52,858 bases of DNA from an uncultured Oligoflexia bacterium (GTDB lineage: Bacteria; Bdellovibrionota; Bacteriovoracia; Bacteriovoracales; Bacteriovoracaceae), in NCBI GenBank assembly GCA_937120495.1, contig CAKZJW010000027.1, positions 1-52,858 on the forward strand, written 5' to 3'. Each line of letters starts with the position of its first letter. The first letter of the stretch is position 1. A model generated the notes under the pieces. That model made no database searches and had not been told where the DNA came from. It worked only from the letters and a program-made list of their open reading frames with translations. Positions 24,836 to 33,159 of the stretch are shown piece after piece. Both the position numbers and the translations under genes were made by a program.

Positions 24836-25390
24836 TTAAAGTTCAATCCCACCACTACGAAGAGCCTGTCCATGTAATTCATTTAAGATTGCTTTCATGT
24901 TTTGCGATGAAGTATTAAAGTTTGCTGCAGCTTTTTCAATCAATGCATCTAGTGATTCATATTCACCAAATTGTGCTTGTGAAACGGCACTAATAATTTC
25001 TTTAGAGTTAACTCCATATAACTTTTTTGCAAAGTCAGCAATATCATCAGAGCTTCTATCAGCTAAAGCGTCGAAGTCTAAAATATTTTTAGCAAGTTTC
25101 TCACTCTGCTCAGACGATAAAGAAAATTTATCACTATAAAATGCAGTCATCTTTTCAAGTTTAAACTCTTCAAGGTCAGAGATCTCACTAGCAAGGTCTA
25201 ACTCAGAAGTAATTTCACTATTTGAATACCAAAAACAAGCATAAATTTGTTGGCCACTCATTGTATCGTAAACGTAGTCACAAATGTATCTTGGTGGATC
25301 AACATAAACATCACCTGTTCCAGTAGATGTTGAACTGTTACAAGATATAAACAGCATAGATAGTAATCCGCTTAAAATTAGCTTTTTCAT
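24836..25390 (-). CDS. Putative lipoprotein, unknown
   Basis: 184 aa from the ATG at 25390, selected because AGGAG lies upstream and the signal peptide follows at once. The lipobox LFISC places the lipidated Cys at residue 17. The mature region begins with a Ser/Thr/Gly-rich linker and a Cys-containing loop (RYICDY and QIYACF). After that it is helical and acidic. No family recognised. It is the first gene of a probable two-gene transcript with the secreted protein downstream, and is divergent from tRNA-Cys. Confidence 0.72.
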   Translation of the reverse strand: MKKLILSGLLSMLFISCNSSTSTGTGDVYVDPPRYICDYVYDTMSGQQIYACFWYSNSEITSELDLASEISDLEEFKLEKMTAFYSDKFSLSSEQSEKLAKNILDFDALADRSSDDIADFAKKLYGVNSKEIISAVSQAQFGEYESLDALIEKAAANFNTSSQNMKAILNELHGQALRSGGIEL

Positions 25391-25493
25391 TATAGATCTC
25401 CTAGTAAAATAGTCTCTTAATTTTATGTACTGTATCAATATCCTAAAATACCTATAACGACTAGATGCTTTGCGTCTATGCTTAAAGCTTTTA

Positions 25494-25525
25494 TTGACAT
25501 CCTTTTTAATCTAAGCCACTATAAT
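25494..25525 (+). promoter_or_regulatory. Sigma-70-like promoter upstream of tRNA-Cys
   Basis: TTGACA (25494-25499) and TATAAT (25520-25525) match the consensus exactly. The spacer is 20 bases, three longer than ideal, so the -35 box may be a different nearby hexamer. The -10 box lies 26 bases before the tRNA. Confidence 0.5.
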
Positions 25526-25551
25526 CACTCGTCTTTAAGACAAAATCCAAT

Positions 25552-25629
25552 GGAGAGGTGCCTGAGTGGTCCAAAGGAACAGTTTGCAAAACTGTAAAGC
25601 CGTCGGTTCAAATCCGATCCTCTCCTCCA
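25552..25629 (+). tRNA. tRNA-Cys (anticodon GCA)
   Basis: Acceptor stem GGAGAGG (25552-25558) pairs with CCTCTCC (25619-25625). The anticodon arm is ACAGT / TTGCAAA / ACTGT, giving anticodon GCA. The T arm is GTCGG / TTCAAAT / CCGAT. Position 73 is U (25626), a cysteine identity base, and CCA is encoded at 25627-25629. The variable loop is short, so it is not a serine or leucine tRNA. Confidence 0.95.
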
Positions 25630-25670
25630 TTTACACCTAATTAATTTATATTCAAACAGTAGAGTTAAAA

Positions 25671-26348
25671 ATGAACTACCAAGATGAAAAATTTAATCTT
25701 ATCTCAAACACAGTAAAAAATATTAATACAAAACCCAAAGTCCTAATCCTTTATGGCTCTTTAAGAGAGAGGTCTTACTCTCGCCTATTAGCTGAAGAGG
25801 CCAAAAGGATCCTTGAGTTTATGGGAGCTGAAGTTAAGATATTTAACCCTGATGGACTTCCGCTTTTTGATAATGATCGCTCTGTGGATCACCCACAAGT
25901 TCAAAAGCTCAGAGACTTAAGCCTTTGGTCTGAGGCGCAAGTTTGGTCTTCACCAGAACTTCATGGAAATATGTCAGGCTTACTAAAAACACAAATTGAT
26001 TGGATTCCATTATCAATTGGTGCCGTAAGACCAACCCAGGGAAGAACACTTGCACTTATGCAAGTAAGTGGTGGGTCACAAAGTTTTAACGCTCTAAATA
26101 GCATGAGAGTTTTAGGTAGATGGATGCGAATGATTACAATCCCAAACCAATCATCTGTAGCCAAGGCTTATAATGAGTTTCATGAAGATGGAACAATGAA
26201 AGACTCCCCTTACAAAGAGAGAGTTGTCGATGTTATGGAAGAGCTTATGAAGTTTACTTACCTAACAAGAGAGCATTCAGAGTTTTTAGTTGATCGATTT
26301 AGTGAAAGAAAGTCTTCAAATGAAAAAGACCAACTTAAAAAGATCTGA
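25671..26348 (+). CDS. arsH: ArsH-like NADPH-dependent FMN reductase
   Basis: 225 aa, the usual ArsH length. The flavodoxin-like phosphate loop is [15 protein letters not shown], identical in type to ArsH. Further ArsH signatures are [46 protein letters not shown], split here as [14 protein letters not shown] and VSGGSQSFN, and [15 protein letters not shown]. ArsH oxidises trivalent organoarsenicals and reduces quinones or metals. No arsR, arsB or arsC gene is adjacent, so it may serve general redox stress. It starts 41 bases after tRNA-Cys with no clear terminator between, so read-through from the tRNA promoter is possible. Confidence 0.9.
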   Translation: MNYQDEKFNLISNTVKNINTKPKVLILYGSLRERSYSRLLAEEAKRILEFMGAEVKIFNPDGLPLFDNDRSVDHPQVQKLRDLSLWSEAQVWSSPELHGNMSGLLKTQIDWIPLSIGAVRPTQGRTLALMQVSGGSQSFNALNSMRVLGRWMRMITIPNQSSVAKAYNEFHEDGTMKDSPYKERVVDVMEELMKFTYLTREHSEFLVDRFSERKSSNEKDQLKKI

Positions 26349-26353
26349 ATTAG

Positions 26354-27541
26354 TTATTCTTTTATTTTATGAAATTTATTCATCCACTCAGCACTAACTG
26401 CTGAGTCATTAATAACTCTTTGATTAATTGCTGGTGAATTATCAAAGAATCCAAAAGCACGAACAATTCTAGCGGACGTCGGAAGTTTTGTTGTATTTTT
26501 TAAATCATAAAGATATTTATTTGGATTAAGAAATTCATCTGAAGATTTGTTTTCTTTTAAAGAAGGAAATCTTCTCTCAGCATAGCCTTTTGTTGCATCT
26601 GCAAAGTGACAGCTTGAGCAGTTCAAGATATCAGGATTAGTTTTATGAGGATTTCTAAATCTTGCAACAGCGTCTAGTTGTTTTTTAAATACAGGAAGAT
26701 CTCTATCATCCTCAAATCTAAATCCAGCACTTGTAATTCCAAAGATAATATCTTCTTTTGGGTAAGTTGTAGGGAAGATATTTATAATTGCATCCATTCC
26801 AAAATCAGAAATTTGTCCATTCGCATCTCTATCTAAAGAAGTATTAAAAAGATCTTCAATCCTATCAGTAAGACGAGGAATAACTGGAGACTTCCAAGAG
26901 TCATCAGTTTGTCTCTCAAAGGCTCCAAAACGCCACCAACGAGTAGGCACAAGTAAAGACATAAAAGTTATTTTATGAAAATTTTTCTCTCCGCTGAATT
27001 CAAGAAGGATGTTTTTTAAACTTGGTAAGAATTTTTTATTCTTAGAAAAAGCGGGATGAATATTAAGAACTTTCTTATGTGTTGAGATACCTAAAGCTTC
27101 ATTTGTCTTTTTAAGCATCCAAAGTTTTTTCTTTAAAGAATTAAACTCTTTATTTTCTAATTTATAAAAAGTATGAACAGCTGTATCATCAGACGTTACG
27201 CCATTTTTTGTCATTCTTATAGGTTGCCATACAAGTCTAAGCTCCGGATGACAATTCCCTACCTCTAAACTTGGACAGGCATCAACTCTCACTGATACAA
27301 CTCTTAAGTTTTGAGAATAAATTTTATTATTAGAAGAGCCACCATTTAATAAAACAGGTATCTTTCTAAAAACGTGACTAGGTAGTAGAGCCCCTTTTTT
27401 ACTTAAGTCTGTCGGCTTTAATAACTCAGCATGATCGCGAGGAACATCAAACAAATAACTTATGTCATTTAAATTCCACGTTGAAGCTGCATAAATGGAA
27501 GGTGCAAGGATAAGAGTAAGTAACAAAACTAAATTCTTCAT
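26354..27541 (-). CDS. Secreted protein with one haem-c motif, unknown
   Basis: 395 aa with a signal peptide (residues 1-18, ending IYAA). One covalent haem motif, CSSCH, occurs late in the chain (near residue 307), preceded by PDILN. The N-terminal 300 residues are not recognised; a DRDANGQISDFG segment near residue 235 resembles a calcium-binding loop (D-x-D-x-x-G-x-x). The C-terminal section has a conserved-looking ARIVRAFGFFDNSPAINQR stretch. Likely periplasmic and perhaps redox-active. It lies 106 bases downstream of a dihaem cytochrome c, so the two may act in the same electron path (inference). Confidence 0.65.
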   Translation of the reverse strand: MKNLVLLLTLILAPSIYAASTWNLNDISYLFDVPRDHAELLKPTDLSKKGALLPSHVFRKIPVLLNGGSSNNKIYSQNLRVVSVRVDACPSLEVGNCHPELRLVWQPIRMTKNGVTSDDTAVHTFYKLENKEFNSLKKKLWMLKKTNEALGISTHKKVLNIHPAFSKNKKFLPSLKNILLEFSGEKNFHKITFMSLLVPTRWWRFGAFERQTDDSWKSPVIPRLTDRIEDLFNTSLDRDANGQISDFGMDAIINIFPTTYPKEDIIFGITSAGFRFEDDRDLPVFKKQLDAVARFRNPHKTNPDILNCSSCHFADATKGYAERRFPSLKENKSSDEFLNPNKYLYDLKNTTKLPTSARIVRAFGFFDNSPAINQRVINDSAVSAEWMNKFHKIKE

Positions 27542-27647
27542 GATTTGTCCTATATTTGAAATTTTTTAATTTTTAATTTTAAATTAAACTACTACGCCCC
27601 ACAGAATATGCCAAATAGCCATTTTACTAATTCTTAAGAGTTTGTTT

Positions 27648-28262
27648 TTACTTACACTCACGCATAAGGCTCATACCACTTAAGTAAACTGAAATTACTC
27701 TAATCTCTTCTTCTGTTAAATTAGCCGCAATAGAGTTCATTTTAAAGCCAAGTCTTTTTTTATCTCTAAAGGCCATAAGACTCGTATGAATATATTTTTC
27801 TTTTTGTCCAAGAAGTCTCGGTGCCGAATGATGAAAAGATGAATGACAATGCATACAGTTTTTCTCTAATACTTTTGCTCTCCCTGCTCTAAAGTCCGCG
27901 ATAAATCCATCTCTATTTCGATCGATTTTCATATCGATATCACAAGGGTCCTGAGCAGAGACATACAATGATACTTGTTTTATTTGTTTATCAGACAAGC
28001 TAGAACTCATTGTATTCATAAATGACATTATATAATCATCTCTGTCTCCACTTTTAAATTTGTGAAGCGACTGAGTTAAATAGCCTCGCTCTTGTCCAAG
28101 CAAAATTGGAGTATTTAAAGTTAAGCCATTTTCTCCATGGCATGAGATACATTTTGAATTGTATATCGACTTACCTTTCGTGTAATCATCTGCTCCAAAA
28201 GATTGGAGACTAGATATCAACAAACATAGAGTTAGTAATAAGAAGTAGAATTTATTTTTCAT
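27648..28262 (-). CDS. Dihaem cytochrome c, c4-like
   Basis: 204 aa from the ATG at 28262, preferred to the GTG at 28268 because AAAGGTG then serves as the ribosome binding site. There is a signal peptide. Two haem-binding sites are seen, CISCH near residue 38 and CMHCH near residue 136, each followed by Leu-rich/Met-containing helices (MNTMSSSLSDKQIKQ and MNSIAANLTEEEIRV), with Met as likely axial ligands. The duplicated arrangement is that of cytochrome c4, a periplasmic electron carrier to terminal oxidases. It is the last gene of a tight leftward run that includes an acyl-CoA dehydrogenase. Confidence 0.85.
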   Translation of the reverse strand: MKNKFYFLLLTLCLLISSLQSFGADDYTKGKSIYNSKCISCHGENGLTLNTPILLGQERGYLTQSLHKFKSGDRDDYIMSFMNTMSSSLSDKQIKQVSLYVSAQDPCDIDMKIDRNRDGFIADFRAGRAKVLEKNCMHCHSSFHHSAPRLLGQKEKYIHTSLMAFRDKKRLGFKMNSIAANLTEEEIRVISVYLSGMSLMRECK

Positions 28263-28280
28263 TGTCACCTTTGTTAATCT

Positions 28281-29444
28281 TTAATTAAATGCCGCAAGAC
28301 CAGTTAGCTCCATTCCTACAATAAGAGTATGAATTTCATGAGTTCCCTCGTAAGTATAAACCGATTCCAAATTACACATATGCCTCATACTTTGATATTC
28401 GCTACTTATTCCATTTGCTCCAAGCATGCTTCTTGTTGTTCGTGCTGTATTCAGCGCCATTTCAACATTGTTCATTTTCGCCATAGAAACTTGAGCCGGT
28501 GTATGTTCACCTTTATCTTTTAATTTTGCAAGGTGATATGTCATAAATTGTGCTTTTGTAATTTCGGTTGCAATTTTTGTAAGTTTTTGTTGAGTGAGTT
28601 GAAATTGTGCAATTGGTTTACCAAATTGCGTTCTTTCTTTTGTGTATGAAAGAGCTTCATCAAAACACGCTTGAGCTGCTCCAATCGCTCCCCATGCAAT
28701 TCCAAACCTTGCTTGAGTTAAACAGCTCAGTGGGCCCTTAAGACCTTTAACATTTGGAAGAAGGGCATCCTTTGATACTTTTACATTATCAAAAACGAGC
28801 TCACTAGTTATACTTGCTCTTAGAGAGTATTTATCTTTAATAAGGGGCTGAGTAAATCCATCAAGACTAGTTTCAACAATAAAGCCTCGAACGACTCCAT
28901 CGAGCTTGGCCCAAACAATTGCAATATCGGCCATTGATCCATTTGTTATCCACATTTTTGCACCATTGATTAAGTAGTGATCTCCTTGATCCTTCGCTGT
29001 CGTAATCATCGAATTTGGATCTGATCCATGATCTGGCTCAGTAAGGCCAAAGCAGCCAATTTTTTCACCTGCAGCAAGCTTTGGGAGCCATTTCATTTTT
29101 TGCTCTTCTGTTCCAAAGGCATAAATAGGATACATAACAAGTGCCGATTGAACGGAGGCAAAACTTCGAAGTCCAGAATCTCCTCTTTCGAGCTCTTGGT
29201 TTATAATTCCATAACTTATATTATTTAAATTTGCGCATCCATATTTCTCAGGAAGATTCGCCCCTAAAAGACCAAGGGAGCCAATTTTTGGAATTAAGGA
29301 CTTATCAAAATGAGCATTTTCAAAGTTTTCTGAAACTGTTGGCATATATTCTTTTGTAACAAATTTTCTTACAGAATCTTTTATCTGTAGCTCTTCAGGA
29401 GTAAGTAAGCTATCCAAATTCATAAAATCTAATTCTTTAAACAT
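28281..29444 (-). CDS. Acyl-CoA dehydrogenase, glutaryl-CoA dehydrogenase type
   Basis: 387 aa. Strongly conserved ACAD blocks are seen: CFGLTEPDHGSDPNSM, WITNGSMADIAIVWAK, ARFGIAWGAIGAAQACFDEAL, ERTQFGKPIAQFQL and YTYEGTHEIHTLIVG, which carries the catalytic Glu in YEGT. The sequence is closest to glutaryl-CoA dehydrogenase (GcdH), which oxidises and decarboxylates glutaryl-CoA to crotonyl-CoA in lysine and tryptophan breakdown. A related acyl-CoA substrate cannot be excluded. It lies 22 bases after the FabD-like gene and 18 bases before cytochrome c. GAGG precedes the ATG. Confidence 0.9.
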   Translation of the reverse strand: MFKELDFMNLDSLLTPEELQIKDSVRKFVTKEYMPTVSENFENAHFDKSLIPKIGSLGLLGANLPEKYGCANLNNISYGIINQELERGDSGLRSFASVQSALVMYPIYAFGTEEQKMKWLPKLAAGEKIGCFGLTEPDHGSDPNSMITTAKDQGDHYLINGAKMWITNGSMADIAIVWAKLDGVVRGFIVETSLDGFTQPLIKDKYSLRASITSELVFDNVKVSKDALLPNVKGLKGPLSCLTQARFGIAWGAIGAAQACFDEALSYTKERTQFGKPIAQFQLTQQKLTKIATEITKAQFMTYHLAKLKDKGEHTPAQVSMAKMNNVEMALNTARTTRSMLGANGISSEYQSMRHMCNLESVYTYEGTHEIHTLIVGMELTGLAAFN

Positions 29445-29466
29445 TTTAACCTCGTTATTTTCTATT

Positions 29467-30504
29467 TTATAAAACTAAACTTCTTTGAAAGTCATCTCCC
29501 ATCGCTAAAACATATGGCGAGAGACCTTGTCTTTTTTTAAATTCTTCTTTATTGGTAATATCTTTATATTCAAACTTTATTAATGATTGCGCTACCGCTC
29601 CACCGAGAGTCATTCCAGGGCCTGTTATAATAAGACAATCTGGTGAAAATTCCTTAATTGCAACTTCGATGCATTTTGTAAAATCATACTCACAAGAAAC
29701 TTGATGATCTAGTGTATAATCCCAAAGTTTATTTATATCCGTCGAATAAGGCATCCAAATTTTTCCCCTTCCATCAATGAGTGGAATTTTTGGAGTATGA
29801 AATAGATTCACAGGCAAATCAATTTTAGCCTTATCAACTATATGCTTTAAAAGAGGCGTGTGAAAGGCAGCATTTCCTGGAAGCTTGAAAGGAAATCGTT
29901 CTTGAACATTTGGAAGTTCTTTTAAAAGCCATTTTAAAGCCAAGTCATTTCCACCAATGACCCTTAGTCCACCAAAGAAGATTGAAGTATAAGCCTCATG
30001 ATCTTTAAGATTATTTACTTCATTCATTTTTTCTTCTAATAAAGAAACTAAATCTTTATCTTCATTCCAGTTTTCATCAACTACGGGATAAATAAGCTGC
30101 CCACCAATTAGACCGTCTCGCATTTGTGAGCCCATTGTATTTATCACATTGATTGCATTTTCTTGGTTTAACACTCCAGCGCATGCACATGCTATATACC
30201 ACCCCATACTATTTCCAGTTATGGCCACAATTTCATATTCATCTTGATTAATATCTAAGTAATCTCCAAGGCTACAGCCATAAATGAGGCTTGCTGAATT
30301 TTCACCGGGAATATGATCCTTTAAACTAAATGACTTTGCTCCATCAAGATCCCAGATAGGTAATTGATTTGATTTTTTTCTATGAGTATCAATTGTTTTA
30401 ATCATTTCTATTTTATTTTGATGATGCTTATGAAGGTAACCAAGTTCCCCTTTTCCATAAGTTCCTCTTCCGGGACAAATAACGACTGCAGTTTTTTTAC
30501 TCAT
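29467..30504 (-). CDS. FabD-like acyltransferase with altered active-site residues
   Basis: 345 aa. The fold signature is CPGRGTYGKGELG (equivalent to GQGSQ), the nucleophile elbow is GNSMG (Ser99, in place of GHSLG) and the second catalytic residue is His205 in NAAFHTPLL. These keep the Ser-His pair of malonyl-CoA:ACP transacylases. Three usual features differ: the oxyanion Gln is Arg, the His before Ser is Asn98, and the malonate-binding Arg (Ser+25) is Met124. Loss of that Arg suggests a substrate without a free carboxylate. The start overlaps the E1 gene stop by four bases. Substrate and acceptor are unknown. Confidence 0.75.
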   Translation of the reverse strand: MSKKTAVVICPGRGTYGKGELGYLHKHHQNKIEMIKTIDTHRKKSNQLPIWDLDGAKSFSLKDHIPGENSASLIYGCSLGDYLDINQDEYEIVAITGNSMGWYIACACAGVLNQENAINVINTMGSQMRDGLIGGQLIYPVVDENWNEDKDLVSLLEEKMNEVNNLKDHEAYTSIFFGGLRVIGGNDLALKWLLKELPNVQERFPFKLPGNAAFHTPLLKHIVDKAKIDLPVNLFHTPKIPLIDGRGKIWMPYSTDINKLWDYTLDHQVSCEYDFTKCIEVAIKEFSPDCLIITGPGMTLGGAVAQSLIKFEYKDITNKEEFKKRQGLSPYVLAMGDDFQRSLVL

Positions 30505-32714
30505 AGCTGCCTCCCAAGAAGTGAGACTACTTCATCTACTATATCTTGAGTTTGAGGGAGAACTAAATTTGCTGCGTCCCCTAGAGGGATATAACTATCT
30601 TTACCACAGAGCCTTTTTACTTTTGGAAGAGGAGCACACTCTTCTAGAATTAAAGTCATTAATGCTTCACTTAAAGATCCACTTTTTCTGCATTCATCAA
30701 CAATTAAAACGCGCTTTGATTTAGAAAGTTCAGAACCAAGTTTTTTTTCATCAAATTGAGTGATCCAGCGTAGATCAATTATTTTAATTTCGATTTTATA
30801 TTTATTTGATAAAATTTTTCTCGCTTGTCGACTTAGATAATATCCATTTCCATAAGTAAGAATACAAATCTCTTTCGATTCACCATCAATAAAGAACTCT
30901 CCAACTTGAATATTTTCATCAAGGTTTTTTGGGTAATTAAAACACCACTTATTATCACCAGGCTCATGTAAGTCCCTCATTGGATAAAGAGCAATTGGTT
31001 CTAGAAAGACACAGACTCTTCCATACTCATAGGCTTCTTTTACACATGTTCGAAGCATTTTAACTGCATCCGCTCCATTTGATGGGCAAGCAACTATGAC
31101 CCCAGGAAGATCCCTAAAAATTGCAATTGAATTATCATTATGAAAGTGTCCGCCAAAGCCTTTTTGGTAAGCAAGAGAGGCGACTCTAATAACCATACCA
31201 TTTGTAAATTGTTCATTTGAAAAGAAGCTTAATGTTGCTGCTTCCCCTCGAAGCTGATCTTGAGCATTATGGATATAAGCCAAGAATTGAATTTCAGGAA
31301 TGGGTAAAAAACCATTATGAGCAAGACCTATTGCTGTTCCTAAAATACTTGTCTCATCTAAAAGAGAATTAAAAACTCTTTTAGAGCCAAATCGTTTCTC
31401 TAGCTTAGAAGTTATATGATAAACGCCACCTTTTTTTGCAATATCTTCACCAAATACGAGAGCTTCTTTATGTTGTCCCATAATATCAGTTAAAGCAAAA
31501 TTTAATAAACGTCCCATTGGAAACGAAAGTTCATTAATTTGCTTCCAATCAGATCCAAACAAAGCCTCTCTATTATATTCTATAGGTGGGGTAATTCTTT
31601 TTCTTTTCTTAGGTAATATCGGAGACATTATCTCATGATCAGACTCTAAGATTTTTTTGTTTATTATATCTTGTGCAATTCGATCTATTCTTTTTTTTGT
31701 GTTTATGTAAATATCATTCAATTGTTCACTTGAAAGAAAGGAGTTTTGTAAAATAATTTTAGCCGTTACTTTTAAAGGGTCTTTAGATTCATTTGTTTCA
31801 ATTTGTTTTTTTGATCTATAGATCGTTTCAATATCACTACCTGCGTGTCCTAAAAGACGAACCGTTTTAATTCTTAAAAAACAAGGTTTTCTCTTCTCTC
31901 TCGCATATTTAAAAGCTTTTGTCGTCGCTTCAAATGTATCTAAAATATCAAGACCATTACACTCAAAGTATTTTATTGAGTGACTCTTTGATTGAGAGTT
32001 TCTCACCCATTCAGTTGGAGTTGGAACAGAAATACCAAGGTCGTTATCCTCACAGATAAAAACTAAAGGAAGAGGAATATTTTGATAACTAATCCAGTGT
32101 GCACAATTTAATGCACTTTGAGCTGAGGCGTGATTTAAAGAAGCGTCTCCAAATGTACAAAACGCAACTGCATCACAAGGCATCTTTGATTTTATATCTA
32201 GTGCTTCTGCTCTTGGTATAGATAAAGCCGCGCCAACAGCCTTTGGTAGATGCGAAGCTATTGTTGAGGTTTGAGGAGGAATGAATAAACTTTCACTACC
32301 TAAAACTTTATGGCGACCTCCACTTATGGGATCATCAACTACCGCTGAAAAAGATGCCAGAAGATCATTTATAATTGTATAACCAGGTTTTTTCTTACTT
32401 CTTTGAATAAATAAAGAGCAATCTCTATAGTGCAAAAACCCCATATCACTTATTCGAGAAACAAGCCCCACAGCTGCAAGACCTTCGTGTCCACTCGAAG
32501 AAATAGTATAAAAGCTTTTTCCGATTTTTCTAAGCTCTCTTGATTTAATATCTAAAAGCCTTGAGGTGACTTGAGTTTCAAATAGTTCAATCAATTCTTC
32601 TTTTGTTAGAGAGTAATCCTCAAAAGAGGATTTATGAGTTGATTCACTTAAAAGATTTTCTCTACAAAGATAATCGAGTAGATTCTTATCAATAATACTT
32701 GCTCTATCAAACAT
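30501..32714 (-). CDS. 2-oxoacid dehydrogenase E1 component, alpha-beta fusion
   Basis: 737 aa, containing both E1 halves in one chain. The alpha half (about 1-330) has the thiamine diphosphate motif TFGDASLNHASAQSALN (from 188) ending in EDNDLGIS, plus LLGHAGSD. The beta half (about 385-737) has VFGEDIAKKGGVYHIT, FNSLLDETSILGTAIGLA, EIQFLAYIHNAQDQLRGEAA and GFGGHFHND. This fused form is known for branched-chain 2-oxoacid dehydrogenases in several phyla. No E2 or E3 gene is seen in the window. It decarboxylates a 2-oxoacid; which one is not readable from sequence. It lies seven bases after queD. Confidence 0.85.
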   Translation of the reverse strand: MFDRASIIDKNLLDYLCRENLLSESTHKSSFEDYSLTKEELIELFETQVTSRLLDIKSRELRKIGKSFYTISSSGHEGLAAVGLVSRISDMGFLHYRDCSLFIQRSKKKPGYTIINDLLASFSAVVDDPISGGRHKVLGSESLFIPPQTSTIASHLPKAVGAALSIPRAEALDIKSKMPCDAVAFCTFGDASLNHASAQSALNCAHWISYQNIPLPLVFICEDNDLGISVPTPTEWVRNSQSKSHSIKYFECNGLDILDTFEATTKAFKYAREKRKPCFLRIKTVRLLGHAGSDIETIYRSKKQIETNESKDPLKVTAKIILQNSFLSSEQLNDIYINTKKRIDRIAQDIINKKILESDHEIMSPILPKKRKRITPPIEYNREALFGSDWKQINELSFPMGRLLNFALTDIMGQHKEALVFGEDIAKKGGVYHITSKLEKRFGSKRVFNSLLDETSILGTAIGLAHNGFLPIPEIQFLAYIHNAQDQLRGEAATLSFFSNEQFTNGMVIRVASLAYQKGFGGHFHNDNSIAIFRDLPGVIVACPSNGADAVKMLRTCVKEAYEYGRVCVFLEPIALYPMRDLHEPGDNKWCFNYPKNLDENIQVGEFFIDGESKEICILTYGNGYYLSRQARKILSNKYKIEIKIIDLRWITQFDEKKLGSELSKSKRVLIVDECRKSGSLSEALMTLILEECAPLPKVKRLCGKDSYIPLGDAANLVLPQTQDIVDEVVSLLGRQL

Positions 32715-32721
32715 AATAACC

Positions 32722-33156
32722 TCAAAGCCCCACTATGACTTTGCAGTTTTCAGTTTCACAAAGCTCAATTTTAGAAATCATTATATTTTCATTTTTAAAA
32801 AGTTTAGGACTAATTGTATTTAATAGAAATAAAGCAAGGTTTTCTGCTGTTGGGTTAAAGTCGGCGATAAAGATTTTCTTATTCACTTCTAAAATATTTC
32901 TATTCTTTATCAGCTCATGATCTTCACTGGAGACAATAAAAGTATGATCCCAGTTTTCATCGATCCACTTACCCATCTTTTCTTTGATAATACTAAAATC
33001 AATAACTCGTCCTAATTTATCAAGTCCAGAGGAAGTAGCATGAAGATATATAGAGTAGTTATGTCCATGTGCATTTGCACACTTCCCCTCGTGCCCCAGT
33101 ACTCTATGACCAGAACAGAAGGTAAGCTTTCTTATGCACTCAACATAACTACTCAT
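32722..33156 (-). CDS. queD: 6-carboxy-5,6,7,8-tetrahydropterin synthase
   Basis: 144 aa, normal for the QueD/PTPS family. Zinc ligands come from the His residues in FCSGHRVLG and AHGHNY, with the catalytic Cys of KCANAHGHNY between them. The rest of the signature, GRVIDFSIIKEKMGKWIDENWDH, split here as GRVIDFSIIKEKM and DENWDHTF, plus NPTAENLALFL and a terminal KIELCETENC, is clear. The reaction is the second step of 7-deazaguanine/queuosine biosynthesis. tgt and queA, which finish the pathway, lie at 41778-43993. No ribosome binding site is obvious; the ATG is only three bases after the porin gene, which implies translational coupling. Confidence 0.92.
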   Translation of the reverse strand: MSSYVECIRKLTFCSGHRVLGHEGKCANAHGHNYSIYLHATSSGLDKLGRVIDFSIIKEKMGKWIDENWDHTFIVSSEDHELIKNRNILEVNKKIFIADFNPTAENLALFLLNTISPKLFKNENIMISKIELCETENCKVIVGL

Positions 33157-33159
33157 TTT

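Noticed and set aside
25552..25629. tRNA-Ser
   Set aside because: The GGAGAGG acceptor and D-loop resemble tRNA-Ser, but the anticodon is GCA, the variable loop is short and base 73 is U, all of which indicate tRNA-Cys.
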